64,000 nt of DNA, taken from positions 62,001 through 126,000 of the forward strand of contig JACREY010000012.1 in assembly GCA_016218085.1 (NCBI GenBank), in the 5' to 3' direction. A program made the position numbers and the translations under genes. A model generated the notes under the pieces. It was not told where the DNA came from, ran no database searches, and worked only from the letters and a program-made list of their open reading frames with translations. The DNA is from Ignavibacteriota bacterium. Lineage in GTDB: Bacteria > Bacteroidota > Ignavibacteria > Tepidaquicellales > Tepidaquicellaceae. This document shows, piece by piece, positions 43,815 through 52,086 of this stretch; position 1 is the first letter of the stretch; the number at the start of each line of letters is the position of its first letter.

Positions 43815-45263
43815 ATGTCGAAAATAATAAAAAGTATTAATAAAGAAGTAAGAAACAAAACCGCAAAGAGATGCAAGGAAAGAGGAATCACAATTCCGAC
43901 TTTCAGGCAAATGCGAAATCCGGAATCAATTCCCGAAAACATTAAATCAAAACTTGAAGGTGTAGGACTCTGGGATGTGAATCCCGTAAACCTTTTCCGC
44001 ATTACCTGGAAAAATAATATTAATACAGGTCTCTTCGGAGGAGTGAATTATTTTGAAGTGCCGAAAGAAATCACGGGAGTGAAAGCCCGCATCATCGGAC
44101 TTGTCGGAAAATATTTCCCGACCGGCGCGCATAAAGTGGGCGCGGCTTTCGGATGTCTCGTTCCGAGGCTTGTAAGCGGAGAGTTCGACCCCGACGTGCA
44201 TAAAGCAGTATGGCCTTCCACAGGGAATTACTGCCGTGGCGGTGCATTCGATTGCGCACTTCTTGGCTGTACCCCTATTGCAATTCTTCCGCAGGAAATG
44301 TCGAAGGAAAGATTCGACTGGCTTAAGGAAATCGGTGCAGAAGTAATTGCAACTCCGGGATGCGAATCGAACGTAAAAGAAATTTATGATAAATGCTGGG
44401 AATTAAAAAATGACCCGAAGAATATTATTTTTAATCAGTTCGAAGAATTCGGAAATCCGATTTTTCATTATAATGTTACAGGTCCTGCCATCGAAGAAGT
44501 ATTTAAAAAAATTAATACTGAAAATAAACTGCGTATGTCCGGATATGTTTCCGCAACAGGCTCTGCCGGCACGATTGCCGCAGGTGATTTTTTAAAAAAA
44601 TACTATCCTCACTGCAAGGTTGTTGCATCGGAAGCACTACAGTGCCCGACTCTTTATATGAACGGATTCGGCGGACATAGAATCGAAGGAATCGGCGATA
44701 AGCATATTCCGTGGGTACATAACGTAAGAAATACAGACTGCGTTGCAGCAATAGATGATGAAGATTGTATGAGGGTTCTTAGGTTATTTAACGAAAACGA
44801 AGGATTCAAATATTTTAATTCACAGGGTATAAATTTACAAACGCTTGAAAACCTCTCCCTGCTTGGTATTTCAAGTATATCAAATATGCTTTCCGCAATT
44901 AAAGCCGCAAAGTATTTTGAGATGGATGAGAACGATGTTATTTTCACAATCTTTACAGATTCTGTTGAAATGTATAAATCACGCCTCGATGAATTGAAAT
45001 CGGAAAAAGGTGAATATAAAACAATCGATGCGGCAAAAGACCATTCTGCTTCTTTGAATCATCAGAATATAGATTTCATCAAGGAGCTGACTTATTACGA
45101 GCGCAAAGCAATTCACAATTTAAAATATTATACCTGGGTCGAACAGCAGGGAAAAACATATGAAGAGATTATGGAACAGTGGAATCCCGAATACTGGACT
45201 GACCTTTTTGAAAACGAAGTAGTGCATTTCGATAAACTGATAGAGGAATTTAATAGCCTCTGA
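43815..45263 (+). CDS. PLP-dependent enzyme of unassigned specificity
   Basis: A 482-residue fold-type II PLP protein. The likely PLP lysine is in PTGAHKVGAAFG (about 94-105). VWPSTGNYCRGGAFDCALLG (about 134-153) matches the usual substrate/phosphate loop after it. SATGSAGTIAAGDFL is at about 246-260. It differs clearly from the threonine-synthase-like enzyme at 37389 and is longer than YgeX. Cysteine-synthase or lyase chemistry is likely by fold; the substrate is unknown. It begins 4 bp after ygeW and shares TGATG with the next gene, so it is tightly coupled to the operon. Confidence 0.72.
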   Translation: MSKIIKSINKEVRNKTAKRCKERGITIPTFRQMRNPESIPENIKSKLEGVGLWDVNPVNLFRITWKNNINTGLFGGVNYFEVPKEITGVKARIIGLVGKYFPTGAHKVGAAFGCLVPRLVSGEFDPDVHKAVWPSTGNYCRGGAFDCALLGCTPIAILPQEMSKERFDWLKEIGAEVIATPGCESNVKEIYDKCWELKNDPKNIIFNQFEEFGNPIFHYNVTGPAIEEVFKKINTENKLRMSGYVSATGSAGTIAAGDFLKKYYPHCKVVASEALQCPTLYMNGFGGHRIEGIGDKHIPWVHNVRNTDCVAAIDDEDCMRVLRLFNENEGFKYFNSQGINLQTLENLSLLGISSISNMLSAIKAAKYFEMDENDVIFTIFTDSVEMYKSRLDELKSEKGEYKTIDAAKDHSASLNHQNIDFIKELTYYERKAIHNLKYYTWVEQQGKTYEEIMEQWNPEYWTDLFENEVVHFDKLIEEFNSL

Positions 45264-45832
45264 TGAATATATCCGCCCTGATATTAGCCGCAGGTAGCGG
45301 CAGTAGAATCGGTAAACCAAAGCTGATACTGGAATACGGCGGAAAAAGTTTTTTGAAAATAATTGCTGAAAAAATCGGTAACACAGGAATAAAAAACATT
45401 GTTTGCGTAATCAGTTCCGATAAATATGATTGGGCAAAAGAAAATGTTCCCGGAATTGAATATATTATAAATCCGAATCCTGAAAACGGTATGATTTCAT
45501 CCGTGTACTATGGAGTTAAGGAATTAAATATTTGCGATGCGGTATTAATTATTCCCGTTGACCATCCGTTTGTATTGGATGAAACGTATAAATTAATTAT
45601 CGGTGTGGTGCAAGAAAATAAGGGATGTGTGATAAAACCAAAGTACAAAGATAAATCAGGACATCCTGTAATTATTCCGAATGAATTGTTTGAGACAATT
45701 CTAAAAAATGATTTTTCGGTTGGACTGGACAAAATTATCGCGCAATCGGGTTGTAAACAAAAATATATCGATGTAGAAGATATAGGAGTTGTAAATAATA
45801 TTAACACTAAAAATGATTTTAATATAGAATAA
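45263..45832 (+). CDS. Molybdenum cofactor nucleotidyltransferase-like protein (MocA/YgfJ type)
   Basis: A 189-residue nucleotidyltransferase of the MobA-like group. It begins with the signature LILAAGSGSRIGKPKLIL (about 6-23) and has IIPVDHPFV (about 94) as the metal and nucleotide site. By family knowledge it would cytidylylate molybdopterin for a molybdenum hydroxylase (MocA), or act like YgfJ of the E. coli group. Its position directly after the hydroxylase cluster supports a maturation role. The start codon overlaps the previous stop by one base. Confidence 0.87.
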   Translation: MNISALILAAGSGSRIGKPKLILEYGGKSFLKIIAEKIGNTGIKNIVCVISSDKYDWAKENVPGIEYIINPNPENGMISSVYYGVKELNICDAVLIIPVDHPFVLDETYKLIIGVVQENKGCVIKPKYKDKSGHPVIIPNELFETILKNDFSVGLDKIIAQSGCKQKYIDVEDIGVVNNINTKNDFNIE

Positions 45833-45836
45833 TAAA

Positions 45837-46646
45837 ATGGATAATATCTATAATAAAATAACCGAAGCAATAAACAATAATATTCCTTCGTGGCTTGTCA
45901 CCGTATCCAATGTTACAGGCTCTACACCTGCTTCTATCGGAATGAAAATGCTCGTATATTCAGACGGCTCGATATACGGAACGGTAGGCGGAGGCGAAAT
46001 CGAAAAAAAAATCATCGAAAAAATTGTAAGCACCCGAACCGATAAAAATGAAAAATGGAGTTATAATCTCGGGACAAATGATACTGAAGCCGAATCCACA
46101 AATATGGTCTGCGGTGGAATTCAGGAAGTTATTGTAGAGCCGCTCCTGACAGGCACTCCGCTGTATATTATTGGCGGCGGACATTGCGGAATGTCGCTTA
46201 GTCTGCTTGCTGCTAAAACAGGTTTTCTAGTTACTGTGATAGATAACCGTGAAGAATGGTCGAGTAAATCGAAACATCCGAACGCTTCCAATACAATTTG
46301 TTGTGATTACACGGAAATAAAAAAGCATATAAATTTTTTGAAAGATATATTTATTGTGATAATGACTCACGGGCACATTCACGATGCACTTGTTTTGGAG
46401 CAATTGATAAGTGAAGATTATAAGTATATCGGAATGATAGGTAGTAAAAGAAAAGTAAAAATTGTTCTGGAAGATCTTATTAAAAAAGGAATATCCGAAG
46501 AAAAAATAAAAAATGTTTTTTCTCCGATCGGTCTGGATATTCTTACTCATAAACCCGATGAAATAGCGGTAAGCATAATTGCACAAATGATTGCCGTAAA
46601 AAACGGAAAAGTTGAGATTGTCTTTAATCAAAATCCGTTGGCTTGA
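45837..46646 (+). CDS. XdhC-family molybdenum hydroxylase maturation factor
   Basis: A 269-residue protein of the XdhC/CoxI family, which binds molybdenum cofactor, helps insert the sulfurated form and protects it. The N-terminal domain carries VTVSNVTGSTPASIGMKML and GTVGGGEIEKK (about 20-60) and MVCGGIQEV. The C-terminal Rossmann domain has YIIGGGHCGMSLS (about 109) and IVIMTHGHIHD (about 175). This is not the iron-sulfur subunit that shares the name XdhC in E. coli. It is the last gene of the purine-type operon, 4 bp after the nucleotidyltransferase. Confidence 0.92.
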   Translation: MDNIYNKITEAINNNIPSWLVTVSNVTGSTPASIGMKMLVYSDGSIYGTVGGGEIEKKIIEKIVSTRTDKNEKWSYNLGTNDTEAESTNMVCGGIQEVIVEPLLTGTPLYIIGGGHCGMSLSLLAAKTGFLVTVIDNREEWSSKSKHPNASNTICCDYTEIKKHINFLKDIFIVIMTHGHIHDALVLEQLISEDYKYIGMIGSKRKVKIVLEDLIKKGISEEKIKNVFSPIGLDILTHKPDEIAVSIIAQMIAVKNGKVEIVFNQNPLA

Positions 46647-46705
46647 AGAGATTTTATCATTTACTATTTATAATTAACTTGATAACTTAAATAAACAAAA
46701 ATTTT

Positions 46706-47239
46706 ATGTACAAGATATTTTTTTCTTTTTTGTCGTTACTTATTATTTCCTGCGCAGGTTCTCAAAGCGGACCTAAGTGGAGTTCGGTTTCCCTTATGTA
46801 TGAATCCGGACCTCTTCCACCAAAATATCAATATAGCTACACTGTTACAATAAATACCAATGGTGACGGGGGAGTTGTTTGTTTTGTTGGCGCGGACCCT
46901 TCAAATCCGTCACTAACTTATGATTTTAAATGTACACCCGAAAACACAAAAAAAATAGATGAAGCAATTAAGAAAAGTAAAATTCTTGAAGATGAAATCA
47001 CAGAAATGCCCGAAGGAAAACGCCCTATTGGCGGGCACCTTGAAAAGGTACGCGTAATATTGGAAAATGAAAATCCAAACTTAGACCAGCCTCCAAAAGT
47101 AAAAGAATCACCGTATTTTCCCGATGAGAAATACCGTTCTGGACTAAACAATCTGTATGAAACCATACAGAAAATAGTTCCGTCTTCGGTATGGGATGAT
47201 TTTGAAAAGAAAAAATCAGAATACCAGAGCAAGAATTAA
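46706..47239 (+). CDS. Small lipoprotein, unknown function
   Basis: A 177-residue exported protein with a lipoprotein signal (MYKIFFSFLSLLIISCAG; cysteine at 16). The mature part is hydrophilic, with a beta-rich first half (YSYTVTINTNGDGGVVCFVG) and a charged second half. It resembles small uncharacterised lipoproteins of Bacteroidota. Its TAA (47237-47239) directly abuts the stop codon of the convergent cysS gene with no spacer. No relation to the purine operon upstream is evident. Confidence 0.7.
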   Translation: MYKIFFSFLSLLIISCAGSQSGPKWSSVSLMYESGPLPPKYQYSYTVTINTNGDGGVVCFVGADPSNPSLTYDFKCTPENTKKIDEAIKKSKILEDEITEMPEGKRPIGGHLEKVRVILENENPNLDQPPKVKESPYFPDEKYRSGLNNLYETIQKIVPSSVWDDFEKKKSEYQSKN

Positions 47240-48655
47240 TTACAACTGTTTTAAGCTGTAAGCTCCGCCTTTTTCATCTACTACTTCGTAGCCTTTTTGT
47301 TTTATCAGGTCGCGTAGTTCGTCTGCAAGCTTGAAGTTTTTACTCTTTTTCGCTTCTATTCTTTTTTCTGCAAGGTCAATAATCTCTGCGGGCACGTCGG
47401 CATTGGTTTTCACTGCTTCAACTTTTTCCAAATCGAGTCCGAATATATTATCGAATACACTTACAAGAAGAATCTTTTCCGCATAGTTTAGCGTTTCGTT
47501 TTTCAGCAACTCCCATAATAACGCAAGACCTTCTCCTGCATTGAGGTCATCGTTTATGCATTCGCTAAATCTTTCGAGATATTTTCCGGTTCTAGCTACA
47601 TCAACACTGTCAGAATCTTTAACTAAAGATTTTATTTCCGCAATTTTAGATTTAAGGTTGTTGAATCCGTTTCTTGCGGCATCGAGATTGTCAAATGAAA
47701 ATTTTATCTTTTTTCTGTAATGTGTCATTAAAAGGAAATACCTGTAATCAAGAGGAGAATAGCCTTTGTCTATCAGCGTTTGCAGGCGTAGAAACTCACC
47801 CGAAGATTTCGACATCTTTCCTTTATCTTCTATAAGAAATTCTCCGTGCAGCCAGTAATTCACAAACTGTTTACCACTGCATGCCTCTGCCTGAGCGATT
47901 TCATTTGTATGATGAATAGGAATATGGTCAACACCTCCGCAGTGAATATCAAAAGTCTCTCCAAGATATTTTTGGCTCATTGCCGAGCATTCTATGTGCC
48001 ATCCCGGAAAACCCACGCCCCACGGCGATTCCCACTCCATCTGTCTTTTTTCATCTTTTGGTGAAAATTTCCAGAGTGCAAAATCGGTTTTGTTTTTCTT
48101 TTCATCGGAAAATTGAATTCGCTTTCCTTCTTCGAGCCCTTCTATATCCAGCATCGCGAGTTTTCCGTATTCAGGGAATTTACTAGTATCGTAGTAAACA
48201 CCGTCGGCTGTGGTATATGTATACCCTTTTGCTTCGAGGCATTTAATCATATCAATCTGCTCTTTTATATTGTCTGTTGCTTTGCAGTAAATTGTCGGGG
48301 GTATAATATTTAACAAAGAAATATCTTTCTTAAAAGCTTCCGTATAAAAATTTGCAATTTCCCATACGGTTTTTCCTTCTCTTGCGGAGCCTTTTTCCAT
48401 CTTGTCTTCACCCTCATCATCATCAGAGACAAGGTGTCCTACATCTGTAATGTTCATCACGTGCTTAACGTTGTATCCGTTATAAAGTAAAACTCTTTTC
48501 AGAATATCTTCAAAAAAATATGCTCTAAGATTTCCAATGTGTGCGAAGTTATAAACCGTCGGTCCGCAGCAGTACATCTTAACTATGCCAGGTTCGATAG
48601 TTCTGAATTCCTCTTTTCTGCGCGTCAGCGTATTGTATAATATTAGTTTTTCCAT
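47240..48655 (-). CDS. cysS: Cysteinyl-tRNA synthetase
   Basis: A 471-residue class I synthetase charging tRNA-Cys. The HIGH-type motif is [20 protein letters not shown] (about 35-54), preceded by the zinc cysteine in MYCCGPTVY. The central [11 protein letters not shown] segment and the [10 protein letters not shown] signature (about 280) are present. The C-terminal helical domain includes [32 protein letters not shown]. Length and motifs are normal. Its end abuts the lipoprotein gene, and it is 40 bp downstream of the adenine deaminase gene, so they are probably co-transcribed. Confidence 0.98.
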   Translation of the reverse strand: MEKLILYNTLTRRKEEFRTIEPGIVKMYCCGPTVYNFAHIGNLRAYFFEDILKRVLLYNGYNVKHVMNITDVGHLVSDDDEGEDKMEKGSAREGKTVWEIANFYTEAFKKDISLLNIIPPTIYCKATDNIKEQIDMIKCLEAKGYTYTTADGVYYDTSKFPEYGKLAMLDIEGLEEGKRIQFSDEKKNKTDFALWKFSPKDEKRQMEWESPWGVGFPGWHIECSAMSQKYLGETFDIHCGGVDHIPIHHTNEIAQAEACSGKQFVNYWLHGEFLIEDKGKMSKSSGEFLRLQTLIDKGYSPLDYRYFLLMTHYRKKIKFSFDNLDAARNGFNNLKSKIAEIKSLVKDSDSVDVARTGKYLERFSECINDDLNAGEGLALLWELLKNETLNYAEKILLVSVFDNIFGLDLEKVEAVKTNADVPAEIIDLAEKRIEAKKSKNFKLADELRDLIKQKGYEVVDEKGGAYSLKQL

Positions 48656-48695
48656 TTACAAAATTAAAATTATCTTTGCATAAAATAAATTCAAA

Positions 48696-50327
48696 TCAGT
48701 CTGCAAAAAGTTCCGTAAACTTAAAAGTTCTTCCGTCGAAAAGCCCCTTGTCGCTTAACTTCAGCGATGGTATAACAAGCAGTGCCATGAACGAAAGAGT
48801 CATAAACGGTGCGTGAAGATTCGTACCGAGTGATTTTGCAATCTTGTCCATTTCAGAATATTTTTCCGCAACAATGTATCCGTCTTCGTTTGACATAATC
48901 CCTGCTACAGGCAGTGGGAGCACTTTTGTCTTCCCGTCTGCTGAAATGCTTATCCCGCCCTTATGCAAAATTACAGCATTCACAGCTTCGCATAAATCTT
49001 TATCGTTTGTTCCGACGGCTATTATGTTATGCGAATCGTGTCCCACGCAGGATGCTATAGCTCCTTTTATTAATCCTATATTCTTGATGAAGCACACAGC
49101 CGGCTTTACATCTTTGTACCTGTTAATCACGCTAAGTTTCAGAATATCATTATCTGAATCAGGAACAACCCGGCCGTTTTCCACTGTGGGTTTTATTATA
49201 AGTTCATTTGTTATCAGTTCTCCGTCCATTGCCTCGATTACCCTGATATGATTTCCCCTTGCCGGAACTTCGAAATCTTTTAATGATTTCTTTACAGCTT
49301 TGAAATTATTTATTTCATCTTCCTTAACGGATTTAATAAAAGTCTTTCCGTTTTCCGAAACAAGTTCTCCGTTTATGTACGTCTGCAGAATATTTAAATC
49401 AGTCAAATTGTCTGTAACGATAAAATCCGCAAAATCATTTATCTGAAGCAGCCCGACATCAAGATTGTAGTGCTTTACCGCATTCACGCTGGCACACTGT
49501 ATCACGTCGAATAAATCATATCCGTATTTTAGTGAGCGTTTTACTATTTCATTTATATGGCTTTCGGCTAAATTATCGGGATGCTTGTCATCACTGCAAA
49601 GCATTACCGAACCTGTATGCTCTGAGATTAACGGTCTTAGTGTCTCGTAATTCTTTGCGGCAGAGCCTTCGCGAATTAAAATCTTCATTCCGTATTTTAT
49701 TTTTTCATATGCTTCTTCAATCATATAGCATTCGTGGTCTGTGGAAATTCCTGCTTCTATATAATTTTTCGCATCTTCACCTTTTAATCCCGGTGCGTGT
49801 CCGTCTATAGGTTTTCCGAATTGCTTTGCAACTTCAAGCTTTTTCATCACTTCCGTATCTCTAAATAACACCCCGGGGAAATTCATCATCTCGCTAAGGT
49901 AATGAAGATTATCTTCTTCGAATAATTTTTTTATATCATCCGAATTCAACTCTGTCCCTGCCGTTTCGAATGAAGTTGCAGGAACGCAGGAAGGCGCGCC
50001 AAAATAAAATTTAAAAGGAACTTTCTTTCCATTTTTAATCATATATCTTACCCCGTCTACTCCAAGCACGTTTGCAATTTCGTGCGGGTCTGAAACCGTT
50101 GCTACCGTGCCGTGTACAACAGCCAGCCGTGCGAATTCCGAAGGAATCAGCATAGAACTTTCAACATGTATGTGAGCATCAATATATCCGGGAAGAATAT
50201 AATTATTATATTTTTCGTTGTCTTCCGTAATGTTTATAATCTTTCCGGCTGATACCTCGATTGTTCCCGTGAAAATCCTTCTTTTTATCGGGTCGGCTAT
50301 GTTGCCCGAAATTTTTAATGTGCCCAT
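48696..50327 (-). CDS. ade: Adenine deaminase
   Basis: A 543-residue metal-dependent enzyme converting adenine to hypoxanthine and ammonia. Metal-site segments: LPGYIDAHIHVESSMLIPSEFA (about 44-65), VSDPHEIANVLG (about 82), IDGHAPGL (about 173), STDHECYMIEEAYEK (about 195) and MLCSDDKHPDN (about 245). The C-terminal adenine deaminase domain includes GHDSHNIIAVGTND. Its product could feed the molybdenum hydroxylase encoded 6 kb upstream. It is 6 bp downstream of the beta-lactamase gene on the same strand. Confidence 0.96.
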   Translation of the reverse strand: MGTLKISGNIADPIKRRIFTGTIEVSAGKIINITEDNEKYNNYILPGYIDAHIHVESSMLIPSEFARLAVVHGTVATVSDPHEIANVLGVDGVRYMIKNGKKVPFKFYFGAPSCVPATSFETAGTELNSDDIKKLFEEDNLHYLSEMMNFPGVLFRDTEVMKKLEVAKQFGKPIDGHAPGLKGEDAKNYIEAGISTDHECYMIEEAYEKIKYGMKILIREGSAAKNYETLRPLISEHTGSVMLCSDDKHPDNLAESHINEIVKRSLKYGYDLFDVIQCASVNAVKHYNLDVGLLQINDFADFIVTDNLTDLNILQTYINGELVSENGKTFIKSVKEDEINNFKAVKKSLKDFEVPARGNHIRVIEAMDGELITNELIIKPTVENGRVVPDSDNDILKLSVINRYKDVKPAVCFIKNIGLIKGAIASCVGHDSHNIIAVGTNDKDLCEAVNAVILHKGGISISADGKTKVLPLPVAGIMSNEDGYIVAEKYSEMDKIAKSLGTNLHAPFMTLSFMALLVIPSLKLSDKGLFDGRTFKFTELFAD

Positions 50328-50333
50328 ACTTTT

Positions 50334-51146
50334 TTACATTAATTTTAAACTTTTCAATATTTCATAAGTTATTTCTTTTGCTTTCTTTCCGTTTGCATTT
50401 TCAGGAGTTTCTATGTTTGTAGCAAATACATATGCATTATCACCGAGCGTCAGATAACCGACAAACCATCCCTGTGTACGCTTAATGTCCTTGCTTTCAC
50501 CCGAGCCCGTCTTTCCTCTTAATACATATAAATCGTTTTTATCGAGTGTCATTATGTCTTTTACTGTATTTACCGTTCTCTCTGAAAAAGGTAATTTGTT
50601 AGTAATCAGTTTTAAAAGAAATTCTACCTGCTCATCTGCGGATATTTCTATCGAACTCATCAGCCAGAATTTATCCAACCCTCCCGAAATATCTTTATTG
50701 CCGTAATCAATTTTATCAACATAATATTTCATTTTTTCTTCACCTATTCTCCTCGCCAGTTCTCTGTAATACCACACGACCGAATTAGAAATTGCGGTTT
50801 TCAAAGTGTGGTCTTGATTCCAGGAATCAATTGGTTGTTTTGTTCCGTCCCATTTCAGCGTGAAGTTCTCATCATTCGCAACACCCGTCTCCAATGCTAT
50901 CAGCGAATTAGGGATTTTAAAAGTCGAACAGGGTGACAGCCGTTTTCTGCACTGTTCTTCGTTGTGCCTGATGTAATATTTGTTGTTTACATCATAAAGC
51001 ACAAACGCCCCGACGTATCCTTCAAAATACTTGTCTAAGTTAGTTTCGTAACTTCCTAAAATGTTTTTCTTTTCTTCGGGCTTTTTATTGCATCCCGAAA
51101 AGAAAAATAATGTTAGAATAAAAAATATGAATGATAAATATTTCAT
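50334..51146 (-). CDS. Class D (OXA-type) beta-lactamase, lipoprotein form
   Basis: A 270-residue serine beta-lactamase. All class D motifs are present: CSTFKIPNSL (STFK nucleophile, about 77-80), SVVW (SxV, about 125), DYGNKDISGGLDKFWL (YGN and the conserved Trp region, about 150) and GKTGSG (KTG, about 213). The N-terminus is a lipoprotein signal with FFSGC, so the enzyme is probably membrane-anchored in the periplasm. The setting is chromosomal, between the adenine deaminase and TauE/SafE genes, with no mobile element next to it, so it looks intrinsic. Activity on particular drugs cannot be told from the sequence. Confidence 0.93.
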   Translation of the reverse strand: MKYLSFIFFILTLFFFSGCNKKPEEKKNILGSYETNLDKYFEGYVGAFVLYDVNNKYYIRHNEEQCRKRLSPCSTFKIPNSLIALETGVANDENFTLKWDGTKQPIDSWNQDHTLKTAISNSVVWYYRELARRIGEEKMKYYVDKIDYGNKDISGGLDKFWLMSSIEISADEQVEFLLKLITNKLPFSERTVNTVKDIMTLDKNDLYVLRGKTGSGESKDIKRTQGWFVGYLTLGDNAYVFATNIETPENANGKKAKEITYEILKSLKLM

Positions 51147-51224
51147 CTTATAATAATTTGTTTTGCTCTCTTTTGCGTTCTTTGCGGAAACCTTTGTGAG
51201 CTTTGCGTTTAACTGTACTTAAAA

Positions 51225-51959
51225 TCATTGACAGCAAGGCGGTTTTTTTACTTCCGTTTCCTTATTCATCATCTTGTTAATCTTTTCCATCTTCGGACTG
51301 ATGTATGGTATTCCCAGACTCAATCCTCTTATTATAAACAGCACAGCAATGAGCCCAGCTAAAAAAGGAATCAACTTTGATATCCTCTGCCTAACCTGCA
51401 CATTAATAAAATTTCCGGCCAGCGCAGTACCGAACATAACAGGAACGGTTCCCAGTCCGAACAAAGCCATGTAAAACACTCCGCTTAATACTTCCCCCGT
51501 CACCAGCGCTCCTGCAATTCCCATATATACAAACCCGCACGGGAGAAATCCGTTGAGTATGCCGATTAAAAATAATGACCACATTGAATTATTTCTGAAT
51601 AGGGAACCGAAAGATGTTTTTATCTTTGACGTGAAATTTAACATCGAATACTTTTCTGACATTTTCCCCTTAAAGCCTTTAGGTAAAATTACAATCAGAA
51701 GAATAACAACGCCCGTTGCAATGGTTACACCCTGTTGAAATTCTAGGCTAACAAAAGAAAAGCTTTTTCCCAGCATTCCGAATATCAAACCGAAAAAGGA
51801 GTATGTAATCACTCTACCGAAATTGTACAGTATCCTTCCCGTATAAAAAGAAAAGCTTCTGAATGAACCCGCCGGCAACGCAAGTGCAATCGGTCCGCAC
51901 ATCCCTATGCAGTGCAGGCTCCCGAAAAATCCTATTATTAATCCTTCCCAGATGTACAT
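51225..51959 (-). CDS. TauE/SafE-type (DsbD-like) membrane protein
   Basis: A 244-residue inner-membrane protein with about six hydrophobic helices. The N-terminus has LHCIGMCGPIALALPAG (about 16-32), and the middle has NGFLPCGFVYMGIAGAL (about 136), the paired Cys/Pro-rich segments typical of the COG2836 group related to DsbD/CcdA. It ends KKPPCCQ, a possible metal-binding tail. Proteins of this group often accompany cytochrome oxidase or copper handling, but the neighbours here do not show that. It is first in the leftward group with the beta-lactamase, ade and cysS. Confidence 0.82.
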   Translation of the reverse strand: MYIWEGLIIGFFGSLHCIGMCGPIALALPAGSFRSFSFYTGRILYNFGRVITYSFFGLIFGMLGKSFSFVSLEFQQGVTIATGVVILLIVILPKGFKGKMSEKYSMLNFTSKIKTSFGSLFRNNSMWSLFLIGILNGFLPCGFVYMGIAGALVTGEVLSGVFYMALFGLGTVPVMFGTALAGNFINVQVRQRISKLIPFLAGLIAVLFIIRGLSLGIPYISPKMEKINKMMNKETEVKKPPCCQ

Positions 51960-52030
51960 AAATATTGTATTATTTCTAAAAGTAATAAACCTCTTTTATG
52001 CGTTCAACGCAATTAGTAAAAGTGTAAATA

Positions 52031-52064
52031 AAATAAAAAAGGTTTTGGTTTTCGGCCAAAACCT
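52031..52064 (-). terminator. Rho-independent terminator of the 52087-54936 T9SS gene
   Basis: AGGTTTTGG (52040-52048) and CCAAAACCT (52056-52064) form a perfect 9-bp stem with a 7-base loop. Read leftward, it is followed by TTTTTTATTTTATTT. It lies 22 bp after the stop codon of the leftward T9SS gene. Confidence 0.85.
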
Positions 52065-52086
52065 CTCTAAAGATATTTCTGAAAAA

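Noticed and set aside
47230-47245. Abutting stop codons of the lipoprotein and cysS genes as an overlapping regulatory site
   Set aside because: TTAATTA here is simply two adjacent convergent stop codons; nothing further supports a site.
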